A stretch of DNA of 7,006 nucleotides from SZUA-442 sp035461905 (GTDB taxonomy: Bacteria > Actinomycetota > Acidimicrobiia > Spongiisociales > UBA5794). This document shows positions 1 through 6,560 of the stretch, piece by piece (positions within the stretch are counted from its first letter, which is position 1; every line of letters starts with the position of its first letter). The DNA is taken from the NCBI GenBank assembly GCA_035461905.1, contig DATHUV010000116.1, positions 1 to 7,006 of the forward strand. Reading direction: 5' to 3'. Position numbers and translations under genes: made by a program. Under the pieces are notes generated by a model. That model saw nothing but the letters and a program-made list of their open reading frames with translations, ran no database searches and was not told the DNA's origin.

Positions 1-115
1 CCCCAGCCGTGCCGGGATCGACGACACCCACGACGTGCTCGCCGTCGACCACGATGTCGGCGTCAGCGACCATGCCAGCCGTGACCACCGTTCCGTTACT
101 GATGAGTTTCCGCAC
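1..115 (-). CDS. Dihydropyrimidinase / hydantoinase-like protein, N-terminal fragment (HyuA-like)
   Basis: Only the first 38 codons are inside the window; the rest lies beyond base 1. The visible protein begins MRKLISNGTVVTAG and continues through ADIVVDGEHVVGV. This is the N-terminal strand pattern (LI-NGT-V, then D-IV-DG-IV-V) of dihydropyrimidinases, D-hydantoinases and E. coli HyuA. These cytoplasmic metal-dependent enzymes hydrolyse cyclic ureides; the His-X-His and carboxylated lysine of the active site are not visible here. The GTG at 115-113 is chosen because GGGAGG at 127-122 sits 6 bases upstream, right after the ygfK stop; the nearby GTG at 119-117 runs quickly into a stop. The gap to ygfK is 13 bp, so co-transcription is very likely. 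The context suggests it opens a ring made by the YgfK/SsnA steps. The family call is fairly safe; the exact substrate is unknown, and allantoinase or another cyclic amidohydrolase is possible. Confidence 0.72.
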   Translation of the reverse strand, partial: MRKLISNGTVVTAGMVADADIVVDGEHVVGVVDPGTAG

Positions 116-128
116 GCACGTCCTCCCT

Positions 129-3100
129 TCAGGGAGACGCCAGGACCGGTGGGATGATCCGGGTACCGCCCTCGGTTGCAACGGGTATCTCCGGCATGGA
201 GCCTTCGAGGCCTCTCAACACCGCGTACATCACCGCTGCGGGCTGTAGCGATGGGTCGTCCCCGTCCCTGGCAGAAACTCCCGTTTCGGCCGAGACCAGT
301 CGGAGGGAACCGTCGAACGACGCCGCTACCGCCGGAGACGCGTACTCGATGGTCCCGTTCACCGAAAGCTGATGGGTCTCACCGTCGAACCGGCCGAGCA
401 TCGTGGTCACGTCTCCGTCGCGTCGCATCATGAACGCGTTGGACGCCTGGGCGTCGAACTCGGACCTGTCGAGGTACAGCCTCGGCTTGTCCTCGTAGGG
501 CTTCCCTGAGGTGGGACACGCAGTGACGCAGTTGCCACATTCGTTGCAGAAGTCCGTGAGCACGGCGATCTGATACGGCTGATCCACACGGAAGGCTCGC
601 GCTCCCGTCCGTACGAGCGAGCCATCCGAGACCGTGAACGTCGGGACGTCGAGCTCGAACGTCTCCGTGGTGTAGGTCATGAGCGCGAGGTTCGGGCACA
701 CGCCGACACAGAGGCTGCAGATGGTGTCGCAGTCCACACAGCGGCTCGCCTCGGACCGGGCTTCCTCCTCGGTGAACACGAGGGCCGTCTCATCGAATGT
801 GTGGCGCAGGGTCAACGGGGTGAACCTCGTCGGCACCCGGTACTCGCGACGCGCCCGGCGAATCAGGAGACCGGCCATGTCGTCGATTCGCTGCATCTCG
901 GCGTCGACAACCTCCGGGACGTGTGCGACCGCCGCCAGGATCGCTGTCGCCGCGGCCTTGCCGTCCGCTGCGGCCTTGACGATGGACGACGGCCCGTGGG
1001 CAGCGACGTCGCCACCTGCGTACACGCCGGGGATCGAAGACTCGAACGTCACGGGATCCACGTCGATGTATCCCCTCGGCGTCAGGTTCGGGGGCGTCTC
1101 GCCGAAGAAGTCGAGGAGTGAATGTTGGCTGATCGCCAGGATCATGGTGTCGAGTGGTATCTCGAACTCCGAGTTCGGCACGTCGTACGGGATCTTCCTC
1201 CCGGAGTCATCGCGGTCCCCCCGATACTCGGTTCGTGTCGCGATCAGGCCGGCGAGTCGCCCGTCCTCGACGTGGAGTGCAGCGGGATTTGCCCCTTCGA
1301 CGATCCTGACGCCCTCCTCGAGGCATCCGTGGACCTCCTCGGGGTCCGCCGGCATCTGGTCGATGGTGCGCCGATAGATGATGCTCACTTCCTCTGCGCC
1401 GACGCGAAGGGCCGATCGGGCGCAGTCCATGGCGGTGTCCCCTGCGCCGATGACACCGACACGCGACCCGATGGGCATGGGGTCGTGCTCTCGCACGCTC
1501 CGGAGGAACCGCAGCGCATCGATGACGCCGTCGGCATCCTCTCCTTCGAAACCCAGATACTTCGGAAGTTGCGCGCCGACAGCGACGAACACGTGCGAGA
1601 AGCCCTCGTTGTGCAGGTCCGCGAGCGAGAAGTCGATCCCTGCGGTCTGGTTGTATCGGACCTCGACTCCGAGCTCGTCGAGGATCGCCATGTCCTTGTC
1701 GATCTCGTGCTGAGGCAGCCGATACTCGGGGATTGCACCACCCACCATGCCACCGGGATACGGGTGCGCCTCGAAGATGGTGACGGCGACACCGGCGGAT
1801 GCGAGCTCACGTGCCGCCGAGATGCCGGCCGGTCCTGCGCCGATGACAGAGACAGCGTGCCGCACAGCGAGCCGCGGCACCGGCACCGTCGGTTCCGTCT
1901 CGTGGGACATGATGTACCGCTTCATGTCGCGGATCGCGAGCGGTTGGTCGAGATGGGTGCGGATACACGTCGTCTCACAGAGGTGGTCGCAGACCCTGCC
2001 GAGGATCGCCGAAACAGGGTTGTCGGCACGGGTGATCCCGATCGCATCGTCGATGCGGCCCTCGCGAACCGCCCTCATGTAGGCAGGGACGTCCTGATCG
2101 ACGGGACACTCATCGACGCACGGTGCCTCGATACAGTCGAACAAGCCGAGCGTGCGGTCCGTCTTGGACCGATGGGTGCGGAACGAGTCCTTGAGATACC
2201 GCCAGTCGCCTCTCACGTCGTGCGCGTATCCGGCGAGGTTCACCCTGGCGAGCGTCCGCAGGACGATGGTCGCGAGGATCCCGGCGTCCTCCTCGTCGAA
2301 CCCGCTGTCGAGCGCCCATCGCCGCACCACGTCGGGCGTCGGATCGTCGTACCCATCGGCGAGGTACGCGGCGAGTGCGTCGGCCTGGTCATCGGAGAAC
2401 GCCAGATCGGAGTCCTCGAGGACCGCCGTCGTCAACATCCGGGCAAAGGATCCGAAGTGGCTCCCTTCCACTGCGGTGCGGCCGACGAAGTCTGCGAGGT
2501 TCGCTGCCTGTGCCTTGTCGAGGTTGAGGTTGACCTCCTCGATGTATTGGGGCAACCGCAAGAACCCGCCGGTCTTGAGGAGATCGGAGCACACGGTGAT
2601 CGTCGCCATCCCCGCAGTGAGGAGATCCGAGACGTTGAACGCATCGGCGCCTCCTGCGAACGAGAGCAGCAAGTCGCCTCGGAACTCCTCCGAGAGGCGG
2701 AGCGCGAGGTTCGTGGTGACGGCGTGCAGCGCCCGTCCCGACAAGTACATCATCTCGTCGTCCGGGAAGACCGAACGGTGGTTCTCGACCTCGAGGGTGT
2801 TCGAGAGCTTCAGGCCGAAGGTGAGGCCCTCGTGGCGTGCGATCCTCCTGAGGTTGTGGATCATCGGAACCGCGTCGACCCACTTGAGGTCGTGCCCGAA
2901 GGCTGAATCGGGGATCACCACGTCGGAGAACCCGAGCTCGTCGTTGACGATCGTCCGAACACGATCGGCGCCGAGGAGGGTGGGATTGCACTTGACCGAA
3001 GTGTGGAGGCCACGCTGTTCGAGGAGATAGGTCGAAATCTGCTCGATCTCCTCCGGCGGGCAGCCGTGCATCGTCGACAGGGTGATCGTGTTGGAGAGTT

Positions 3101-3701
3101 GCGACGGTATGGAGATCCCGCGCACCTCCGGATACCGCTCTGCGACGATGTCGATGTACGGCTCGAGGTACCCCGATGCGTCCCTCATCACGTCGAGGTA
3201 CCACTGGACGTTCGGCTGGAGGATCCCCTCGAGGTCGTACCCGACGCTCATGTTGAAGATCATCCCGGGCGTGTCCCCTGGGAATCCGAGCCTCCGGTGG
3301 AGGGCATGGATGAGGACCCACGCACGTAGGTACTCGTCGAAGGACTGGTGGATCTTCAGCTCCTGGGACCACTCGACGTTGTATCCCTCGTCCTCGAGGT
3401 CGATGCACGGCTTGTTGACGTCGAGTTCGTCGAGTGTCTGGACCGTCTTCAGCTCGATGAACCGCGCCCCAACCAGCCACGAGACGACGATGTTCTGCGC
3501 CATCTGGGTGTGCGGCCCCGCGGCGACACCGAACGGCGTCTCGAGCAGTGTTCCGTAGTTGATCGTCCGGAATCGGTCGGCTTCGCTCGGAGTGAAGAAC
3601 GCGGCGCGAGGGATGCCGAAGATCGAGTCCTTCCGCTCGATCTCAGTGAAGACCCAGTCTGTGAGCTGCTCCATCGTGATCGGCTGGAATCGGTCCGACA
3701 T
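129..3701 (-). CDS. ygfK: YgfK-family FMN/FAD iron-sulfur oxidoreductase (annotated elsewhere as 'putative selenate reductase subunit YgfK')
   Basis: This large cytoplasmic flavoprotein has 1190 residues. Residues 1-390 form a dihydroorotate-dehydrogenase-like FMN barrel, with TPFGVAAGPHTQMAQN at 55-70, ELKTV near 85, MHGCPP at 211-216, KLSNT at 298-302 and GGADAFN at 350-356. Residues 520-980 form a GltD/PreT-like module. It has a cysteine set C523, C528, C532, C571, C575 and C579, a FAD fingerprint GAGPAG at 621-626, a second nucleotide-binding fingerprint GAGDTA at 752-757, and AGGD at 895-898. Two ferredoxin-type motifs follow, around C988-C1002 and at C1052, C1055, C1058 and C1062. Similarity to E. 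coli YgfK as I remember it runs the full length. The start is the ATG at 3701, with GGGGGAG at 3714-3708. It is predicted to move electrons from NAD(P)H through FAD and Fe-S centres to FMN and reduce a heterocycle. The selenate label is historical; the neighbouring ssnA and hydantoinase genes favour purine/urate catabolism. It is longer than E. coli YgfK (about 1030 residues), partly through a longer linker at about 390-520. Confidence 0.92.
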   Translation of the reverse strand: MSDRFQPITMEQLTDWVFTEIERKDSIFGIPRAAFFTPSEADRFRTINYGTLLETPFGVAAGPHTQMAQNIVVSWLVGARFIELKTVQTLDELDVNKPCIDLEDEGYNVEWSQELKIHQSFDEYLRAWVLIHALHRRLGFPGDTPGMIFNMSVGYDLEGILQPNVQWYLDVMRDASGYLEPYIDIVAERYPEVRGISIPSQLSNTITLSTMHGCPPEEIEQISTYLLEQRGLHTSVKCNPTLLGADRVRTIVNDELGFSDVVIPDSAFGHDLKWVDAVPMIHNLRRIARHEGLTFGLKLSNTLEVENHRSVFPDDEMMYLSGRALHAVTTNLALRLSEEFRGDLLLSFAGGADAFNVSDLLTAGMATITVCSDLLKTGGFLRLPQYIEEVNLNLDKAQAANLADFVGRTAVEGSHFGSFARMLTTAVLEDSDLAFSDDQADALAAYLADGYDDPTPDVVRRWALDSGFDEEDAGILATIVLRTLARVNLAGYAHDVRGDWRYLKDSFRTHRSKTDRTLGLFDCIEAPCVDECPVDQDVPAYMRAVREGRIDDAIGITRADNPVSAILGRVCDHLCETTCIRTHLDQPLAIRDMKRYIMSHETEPTVPVPRLAVRHAVSVIGAGPAGISAARELASAGVAVTIFEAHPYPGGMVGGAIPEYRLPQHEIDKDMAILDELGVEVRYNQTAGIDFSLADLHNEGFSHVFVAVGAQLPKYLGFEGEDADGVIDALRFLRSVREHDPMPIGSRVGVIGAGDTAMDCARSALRVGAEEVSIIYRRTIDQMPADPEEVHGCLEEGVRIVEGANPAALHVEDGRLAGLIATRTEYRGDRDDSGRKIPYDVPNSEFEIPLDTMILAISQHSLLDFFGETPPNLTPRGYIDVDPVTFESSIPGVYAGGDVAAHGPSSIVKAAADGKAAATAILAAVAHVPEVVDAEMQRIDDMAGLLIRRARREYRVPTRFTPLTLRHTFDETALVFTEEEARSEASRCVDCDTICSLCVGVCPNLALMTYTTETFELDVPTFTVSDGSLVRTGARAFRVDQPYQIAVLTDFCNECGNCVTACPTSGKPYEDKPRLYLDRSEFDAQASNAFMMRRDGDVTTMLGRFDGETHQLSVNGTIEYASPAVAASFDGSLRLVSAETGVSARDGDDPSLQPAAVMYAVLRGLEGSMPEIPVATEGGTRIIPPVLASP

Positions 3702-3716
3702 CGTGATCTCCCCCGG
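3702..3716 (-). promoter_or_regulatory. Ribosome binding site of ygfK in the ssnA-ygfK gap
   Basis: The 15-bp gap between the ssnA stop and the ygfK ATG contains GGGGGAG (3714-3708), 6 bases before the start codon. There is no room for a promoter or terminator, so ygfK must be translated from the ssnA transcript. Confidence 0.7.
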
Positions 3717-4739
3717 CTACAGCCGTGCATGCAGACGGATGGCCTGCTCCTTCGCCTTCGCCCTGATCTCGGCAGCATCGACCCTGGTCGGCGCACCGTC
3801 GGTATAGACGACCTCGCCGGCGACCTTCACCTCGAGGGGACGGATGCCCGCTGTGAAGACGATGTGCCATGGGTCCATCGGATCGTACGACCATGTGACC
3901 TCGTCCTCGCGGGCCTCGGGGACGAGGGTCCATCCGTTCTCCAGCCAGGACCATGCGGGGTCGGGGCCGGCGGTGACGTCCACCGATCGCTGCATGACGT
4001 AGGCGAGCCGGAACTCCTCGATCATGTTCGCGCCGATGCCGTCGGTGCCGAGTGCCACCGGATTCTCGAATCGCGCGGGATCGGCATAGCCGACACCGTT
4101 GTTGAGGTTGGACCGGGGGTTGTGGAGGATCGTTCCCTCCAACCCGTGGTCGTCGGCCAGGTGGACACCGTGGCTGAGAAGCCACCGGCCGTTCGTCAGG
4201 CCAGCGAGGCGTTCGGGAGCGGCCACGTCCCCCGGGCCCTCCGCCACGTGGATGTGGACGCCGACGCCGAACTCCTCGGCGAGTGCGGCTGCCGCCTCGA
4301 GCGTGTCGTCGGTGCAGGTGAAAGCCGCATGGACTCCGACGAGGCCACGTCCGCCCTCCTCGAGGAAGCGTCGATTCTCCTCGAGGCCGCGCCGTGCGCC
4401 GTCGGAGCCGTGACGATCCGTCACCCCGTACGCGCTCACGACGCGGACGCCGACTTCGGCACACGCATCCGCGATCATCGAGAGTGATCCCTCGATGGCA
4501 TTCGGGGTCTCGTTGTGATCGATGATCGCCGTTGTCCCTGCTTCGAGGGCCTCGAGCGCTCCAAGTTTGGCGGACCACTCGAGCATCTCGAGGTCGAGCG
4601 CCGCATCGAGGCGCCACCACACCTGCTCGAGGATCTCCTGGAAGTTGGTCGCCACCTCTGGCGGGGCCGGCATGCCGCGTGCGAGCTCGGAGTACAGGTG
4701 GTGGTGCGCGCACACGAGGCCGGGGGTCACAGCCGTCAC
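3717..4739 (-). CDS. ssnA: SsnA-like amidohydrolase (purine-catabolism aminohydrolase), compact form
   Basis: This is a cytoplasmic metal-dependent hydrolase of the amidohydrolase superfamily, with 340 residues from the chosen start. All core motifs are present: TPGLVCAHHHLYSELARG with metal ligands H12 and H14, HIHVAEG with H164 and E167, LLSHGVHL with H190, LHNPRSNLNN at 205-214, and ALGTDGIG with D233. WWRLD at 41-45 and the motif spacing follow E. coli SsnA. SsnA sits beside ygfK in E. coli, and the same adjacency is kept here. A hydrolytic deamination or ring-opening step in purine breakdown is expected; the substrate cannot be read from sequence. The GTG at 4739 is chosen because AGGTGA lies just upstream and homology begins there. 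A longer frame from ATG 4859 exists, but its extra 40 residues are Gly/Asp/Pro-rich, look nothing like the family and overlap the divergent control region. The protein is unusually short (E. coli SsnA has about 440 residues): the N-terminal strand region and a C-terminal G-K-AD-L type segment appear to be missing. Confidence 0.82.
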   Translation of the reverse strand: MTAVTPGLVCAHHHLYSELARGMPAPPEVATNFQEILEQVWWRLDAALDLEMLEWSAKLGALEALEAGTTAIIDHNETPNAIEGSLSMIADACAEVGVRVVSAYGVTDRHGSDGARRGLEENRRFLEEGGRGLVGVHAAFTCTDDTLEAAAALAEEFGVGVHIHVAEGPGDVAAPERLAGLTNGRWLLSHGVHLADDHGLEGTILHNPRSNLNNGVGYADPARFENPVALGTDGIGANMIEEFRLAYVMQRSVDVTAGPDPAWSWLENGWTLVPEAREDEVTWSYDPMDPWHIVFTAGIRPLEVKVAGEVVYTDGAPTRVDAAEIRAKAKEQAIRLHARL

Positions 4740-4789
4740 TCGGTCACCTGCCTCGATCGGTGGGCGGTCCGGGTGATCGCTTCCTCCAT
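4736..4789 (-). other. Possible 17-residue leader reading frame overlapping the ssnA start
   Basis: On the minus strand GGAGG (4799-4795) is followed, 5 bases later, by ATG (4789-4787). This opens the frame MEEAITRTAHRSRQVTE. Its TGA (4738-4736) overlaps the GTG start of ssnA (4739-4737), giving a GTGA junction typical of translational coupling. The ribosome site is better than the one directly in front of ssnA. It may be a leader peptide that delivers ribosomes to ssnA, or a frame-shifted remnant of the missing ssnA N-terminus. Translation is not shown by the sequence alone, and the frame is too short for codon statistics. Confidence 0.35.
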
Positions 4790-4810
4790 CGCATCCTCCA
4801 AGGGCGGTCC
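4762..4810. repeat. Pair of 9-bp direct repeats GGGCGGTCC, 40 bp apart
   Basis: GGGCGGTCC occurs at 4762-4770 and again at 4802-4810, with no mismatch. The 40-bp centre spacing is close to four helical turns, so both copies would face the same side of the DNA. They flank the 12-bp tandem duplication. Because the region is GC-rich, a chance match cannot be excluded. Confidence 0.6.
4776..4799. repeat. 12-bp tandem duplication carrying the leader ribosome site
   Basis: ATCGCTTCCTCC (4776-4787) is followed directly by ATCGCATCCTCC (4788-4799), 11 of 12 positions identical. Read on the minus strand, each copy carries GGAGGA followed by GCGAT, so the duplication doubles a Shine-Dalgarno-like element. 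Only the first copy in transcript order is followed at the right distance by an ATG; in the second copy that position is ATC. Confidence 0.75.
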
Positions 4811-4877
4811 CCTCCATGGTACGCCCCAGAGCGTCCGCCGTAGCGTGTGCGGGTCGCACATCTGGTTGAATGGAGGC

Positions 4878-5906
4878 ATGGATCTGGCGTCGTTCGTACA
4901 GGGGCTACCGAAGGCTGAGCTCCACATCCACATCGAGGGGACGCTCGAACCGGAGATGCTGTTCGAGCTCGGGACACGGAACGGGATCGACTTGCCGTAC
5001 GCCTCCGTGGACGATCTCAGGGCCGCGTACGAGTTCACCGACCTGCAGTCCTTCCTCGACATCTACTACCTCGGTGCCGCGGTGCTCGTCACCGAGGAGG
5101 ACTTCCACGACCTCCTCCTGGCGTACCTCGAGCGGGCGCATCGCGACGGTGTGCGTAGGGCGGAGATCTTCTTCGACCCCCAGACCCATACGGCCCGCGG
5201 CATCGGGTTCCCTGTCTTCATGGGCGGGTTCTCTAAGGCGATCGATGTGGCCGGCGAGCGGTGGGGGATCTCCGTGGGGCTCATCATGTGCTTCCTCCGC
5301 CACCTGCCACCCGACGACGCCCGAGCCACCTGGGAGGCGTCAGAGCCCTTCAGGGATCGCCTCCTGGGCGTTGGACTCGACTCCTCGGAGATCGGCTACC
5401 CGCCTGAGCTGTTCGCAGACGTCTACCGGGAAGCTCGCGACGCCGGTCTCCACGCCGTCGCCCACGCGGGTGAGGAAGGTCCTCCCGAGTACGTGACCGG
5501 TGCCCTCGATTGGCTTGGCGTCGAGCGCATCGACCACGGTGTGCGGTCCGAGGAGGATCCCGAGCTCATGGCCAGGCTCATCCGCGAGCGGGTGCCCCTC
5601 ACGATGTGTCCGCTGTCGAACGTGAAGCTCAAGGTGGTGGACCGGATCGAGGATCACAGCCTCAAGAGGCTCCTCGAGCTCGGCGTGCGGGTGACGGTCA
5701 ACTCGGACGACCCCGCGTACTTCGGGGGATATGTCCTCGACAACTACCTCGCCGTGGCCGAAGGGCTCGACCTCACGAGGGATGACCTCGTCCAGCTCGC
5801 ACGGAACTCGATCGAAGCGTCATTCCTCCCTGATGCCGAACGTGCCCGGCTCCTCGCCGAGCTGGACTCGGCAGCGTCGTCGGAGCCGATGGAGCGCCTC
5901 GGCTGA
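4878..5906 (+). CDS. Adenine deaminase, adenosine/AMP-deaminase superfamily (often auto-annotated as adenosine deaminase)
   Basis: The cytoplasmic zinc hydrolase has 342 residues and is full length for the family. PKAELHIHIEGTLEPE near the N-terminus supplies metal ligands H16 and H18. VAHAGEEGPPEY carries H196 and catalytic E199, ERIDHGVR carries H220, and VNSDDPAYFGGY carries D277 and D278. FFDPQTH, VGLDSSEIGYPP and MCPLSNVKL match the adenine deaminase branch (Pseudomonas PA0148 and yeast Aah1 type) rather than classical adenosine deaminase, so adenine to hypoxanthine plus ammonia is the likelier reaction. Substrate choice is inferred from motif resemblance only. The ATG at 4878 starts just before the conserved region. 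GGAGG at 4872-4876 lies only 1 base before it, unusually close. GTG 4845 and TTG 4866 are in frame upstream but lack better ribosome sites. It is divergent from the ssnA-ygfK-hydantoinase operon and would feed hypoxanthine into purine breakdown or salvage. Confidence 0.93.
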   Translation: MDLASFVQGLPKAELHIHIEGTLEPEMLFELGTRNGIDLPYASVDDLRAAYEFTDLQSFLDIYYLGAAVLVTEEDFHDLLLAYLERAHRDGVRRAEIFFDPQTHTARGIGFPVFMGGFSKAIDVAGERWGISVGLIMCFLRHLPPDDARATWEASEPFRDRLLGVGLDSSEIGYPPELFADVYREARDAGLHAVAHAGEEGPPEYVTGALDWLGVERIDHGVRSEEDPELMARLIRERVPLTMCPLSNVKLKVVDRIEDHSLKRLLELGVRVTVNSDDPAYFGGYVLDNYLAVAEGLDLTRDDLVQLARNSIEASFLPDAERARLLAELDSAASSEPMERLG

Positions 5907-5909
5907 AGG

Positions 5910-6560
5910 TCACGCCTCCGCCGACGGATACACGTTCGTGGCGTAGTCGTCCTCGGCGCATTCGATCAGGTAGTCACGCGTGTACCCGAGCGCACCGAGG
6001 TTGCCGTGGTCGAAGATGACCTCACCGACCGTCGGGTAGATCGACCGATCGATGCGAGCGTCCGGATCCCACAGGCGACCGCGGTTCAGTGCCTTCCCGC
6101 AGTGGATGAAGGCCTCTCCCACCTCGACGACGAGGGCCAGGGCCGGTGTATGGCCCTCGACCGTCATCGTCGCGAGGAGTTCCGGATCGGTGGTGAGGTG
6201 ACCCCTGCCGTTGATCCGCATCGTCTCATCCATTCCGGGGACGAAGCAGAGCAACGCGACCGATGGGTTCTGGAGCAGGTTCGTGAAGGTGTCCGCCCTG
6301 CGGTTCCCTGCACGTTCAGGTATGGCGAGCGTCGACTCGTCGAGGACCGTCACGAAGCCTGGCGGATCCCCCCTCGGAGACACGTCCATGTTCCCTTCGG
6401 CGTCGGCACTCGCCACCGTGACGAACGTCGTCAGAGCAAGAAAGGCACGTATGTGTTCGTCGATGACCGTCACCGATTTGTCGTACATCATCTGGCGTCC
6501 GTCGCCGCGCAGCGCGCGGTACTCCTCGATCGTGTCGATGGTGTGAGAATTCCAGGCCAT
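5910..6560 (-). CDS. Pyridoxamine 5'-phosphate oxidase-fold FMN-binding protein (MSMEG_1061-like subgroup)
   Basis: A complete 216-residue protein with the split-barrel flavin fold. Family features are the HIRAFLALTTFVTVASAD strand near 36-53, SPRGDPPGFV at 61-70, ERAGNRRADTFTNLLQNP at 82-99 (the usual flavin-phosphate contact region), TMRINGRG at 113-120, and HCGKALNRGRLW at 153-164. Proteins of this subgroup bind FMN or a related flavin/deazaflavin cofactor and are mostly annotated without a defined substrate; vitamin B6 synthesis should not be assumed. No signal peptide or membrane segment is seen, so it is cytoplasmic. The start is ATG 6560, with GGAGGG (6570-6565) 4 bases upstream. It converges on the adenine deaminase with only 3 bp between the stop codons. 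It has its own 105-bp upstream gap, so it may be transcribed alone or read through from the dehydrogenase gene. The family call is strong; the function is unknown. Confidence 0.88.
   Translation of the reverse strand: MAWNSHTIDTIEEYRALRGDGRQMMYDKSVTVIDEHIRAFLALTTFVTVASADAEGNMDVSPRGDPPGFVTVLDESTLAIPERAGNRRADTFTNLLQNPSVALLCFVPGMDETMRINGRGHLTTDPELLATMTVEGHTPALALVVEVGEAFIHCGKALNRGRLWDPDARIDRSIYPTVGEVIFDHGNLGALGYTRDYLIECAEDDYATNVYPSAEA

Larger units (their letters stand above)
4740..4877. promoter_or_regulatory. Divergent control region between ssnA operon and adenine deaminase
   Basis: These 138 bp separate two divergent transcription units and must hold the promoter(s) for both unless either start lies further upstream. 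No strong -35/-10 pair is visible. Weak TAnnnT-type -10 candidates are TAGCGT (4841-4846, plus strand, toward the deaminase) and TACCAT (4821-4816, minus strand, toward ssnA), neither with a good -35. The region contains the perfect 9-bp direct repeat GGGCGGTCC (4762-4770 and 4802-4810) and a 12-bp tandem duplication (4776-4799), which could be regulator sites or simple duplications. The promoter assignments are guesses. Confidence 0.45.

Noticed and set aside
1122..2906. Very long plus-strand open frame (594 codons) inside ygfK
   Set aside because: It is antisense to a gene with clear full-length family motifs. Its translation is Arg/Val/Asp/Glu-rich with no recognisable domain, as expected for the complementary frame of GC-rich coding DNA.
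3348..4487. Plus-strand open frame of 379 codons spanning the ygfK-ssnA junction
   Set aside because: It crosses two well-supported minus-strand genes and their ribosome site, and has no recognisable protein family features.
4740..4859. Longer ssnA start at ATG 4859
   Set aside because: There is no ribosome site before it, the added 40 residues lack the strand pattern of the family, and they cover the divergent promoter region. It cannot be fully excluded, because it would place His-X-His at a position closer to that in E. coli SsnA.
4515..4877. N-terminal extension of the adenine deaminase frame back to 4515
   Set aside because: The frame is open but lies antisense to ssnA and across the control region. 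The family sequence starts immediately after ATG 4878 and the length from there is normal.
5899..5924. Possible bidirectional terminator between the convergent deaminase and FMN protein genes
   Set aside because: TCGGC pairs with GCCGA across a 16-base loop with no T-run, and the gap between genes is only 3 bp; the structure is too weak to call.
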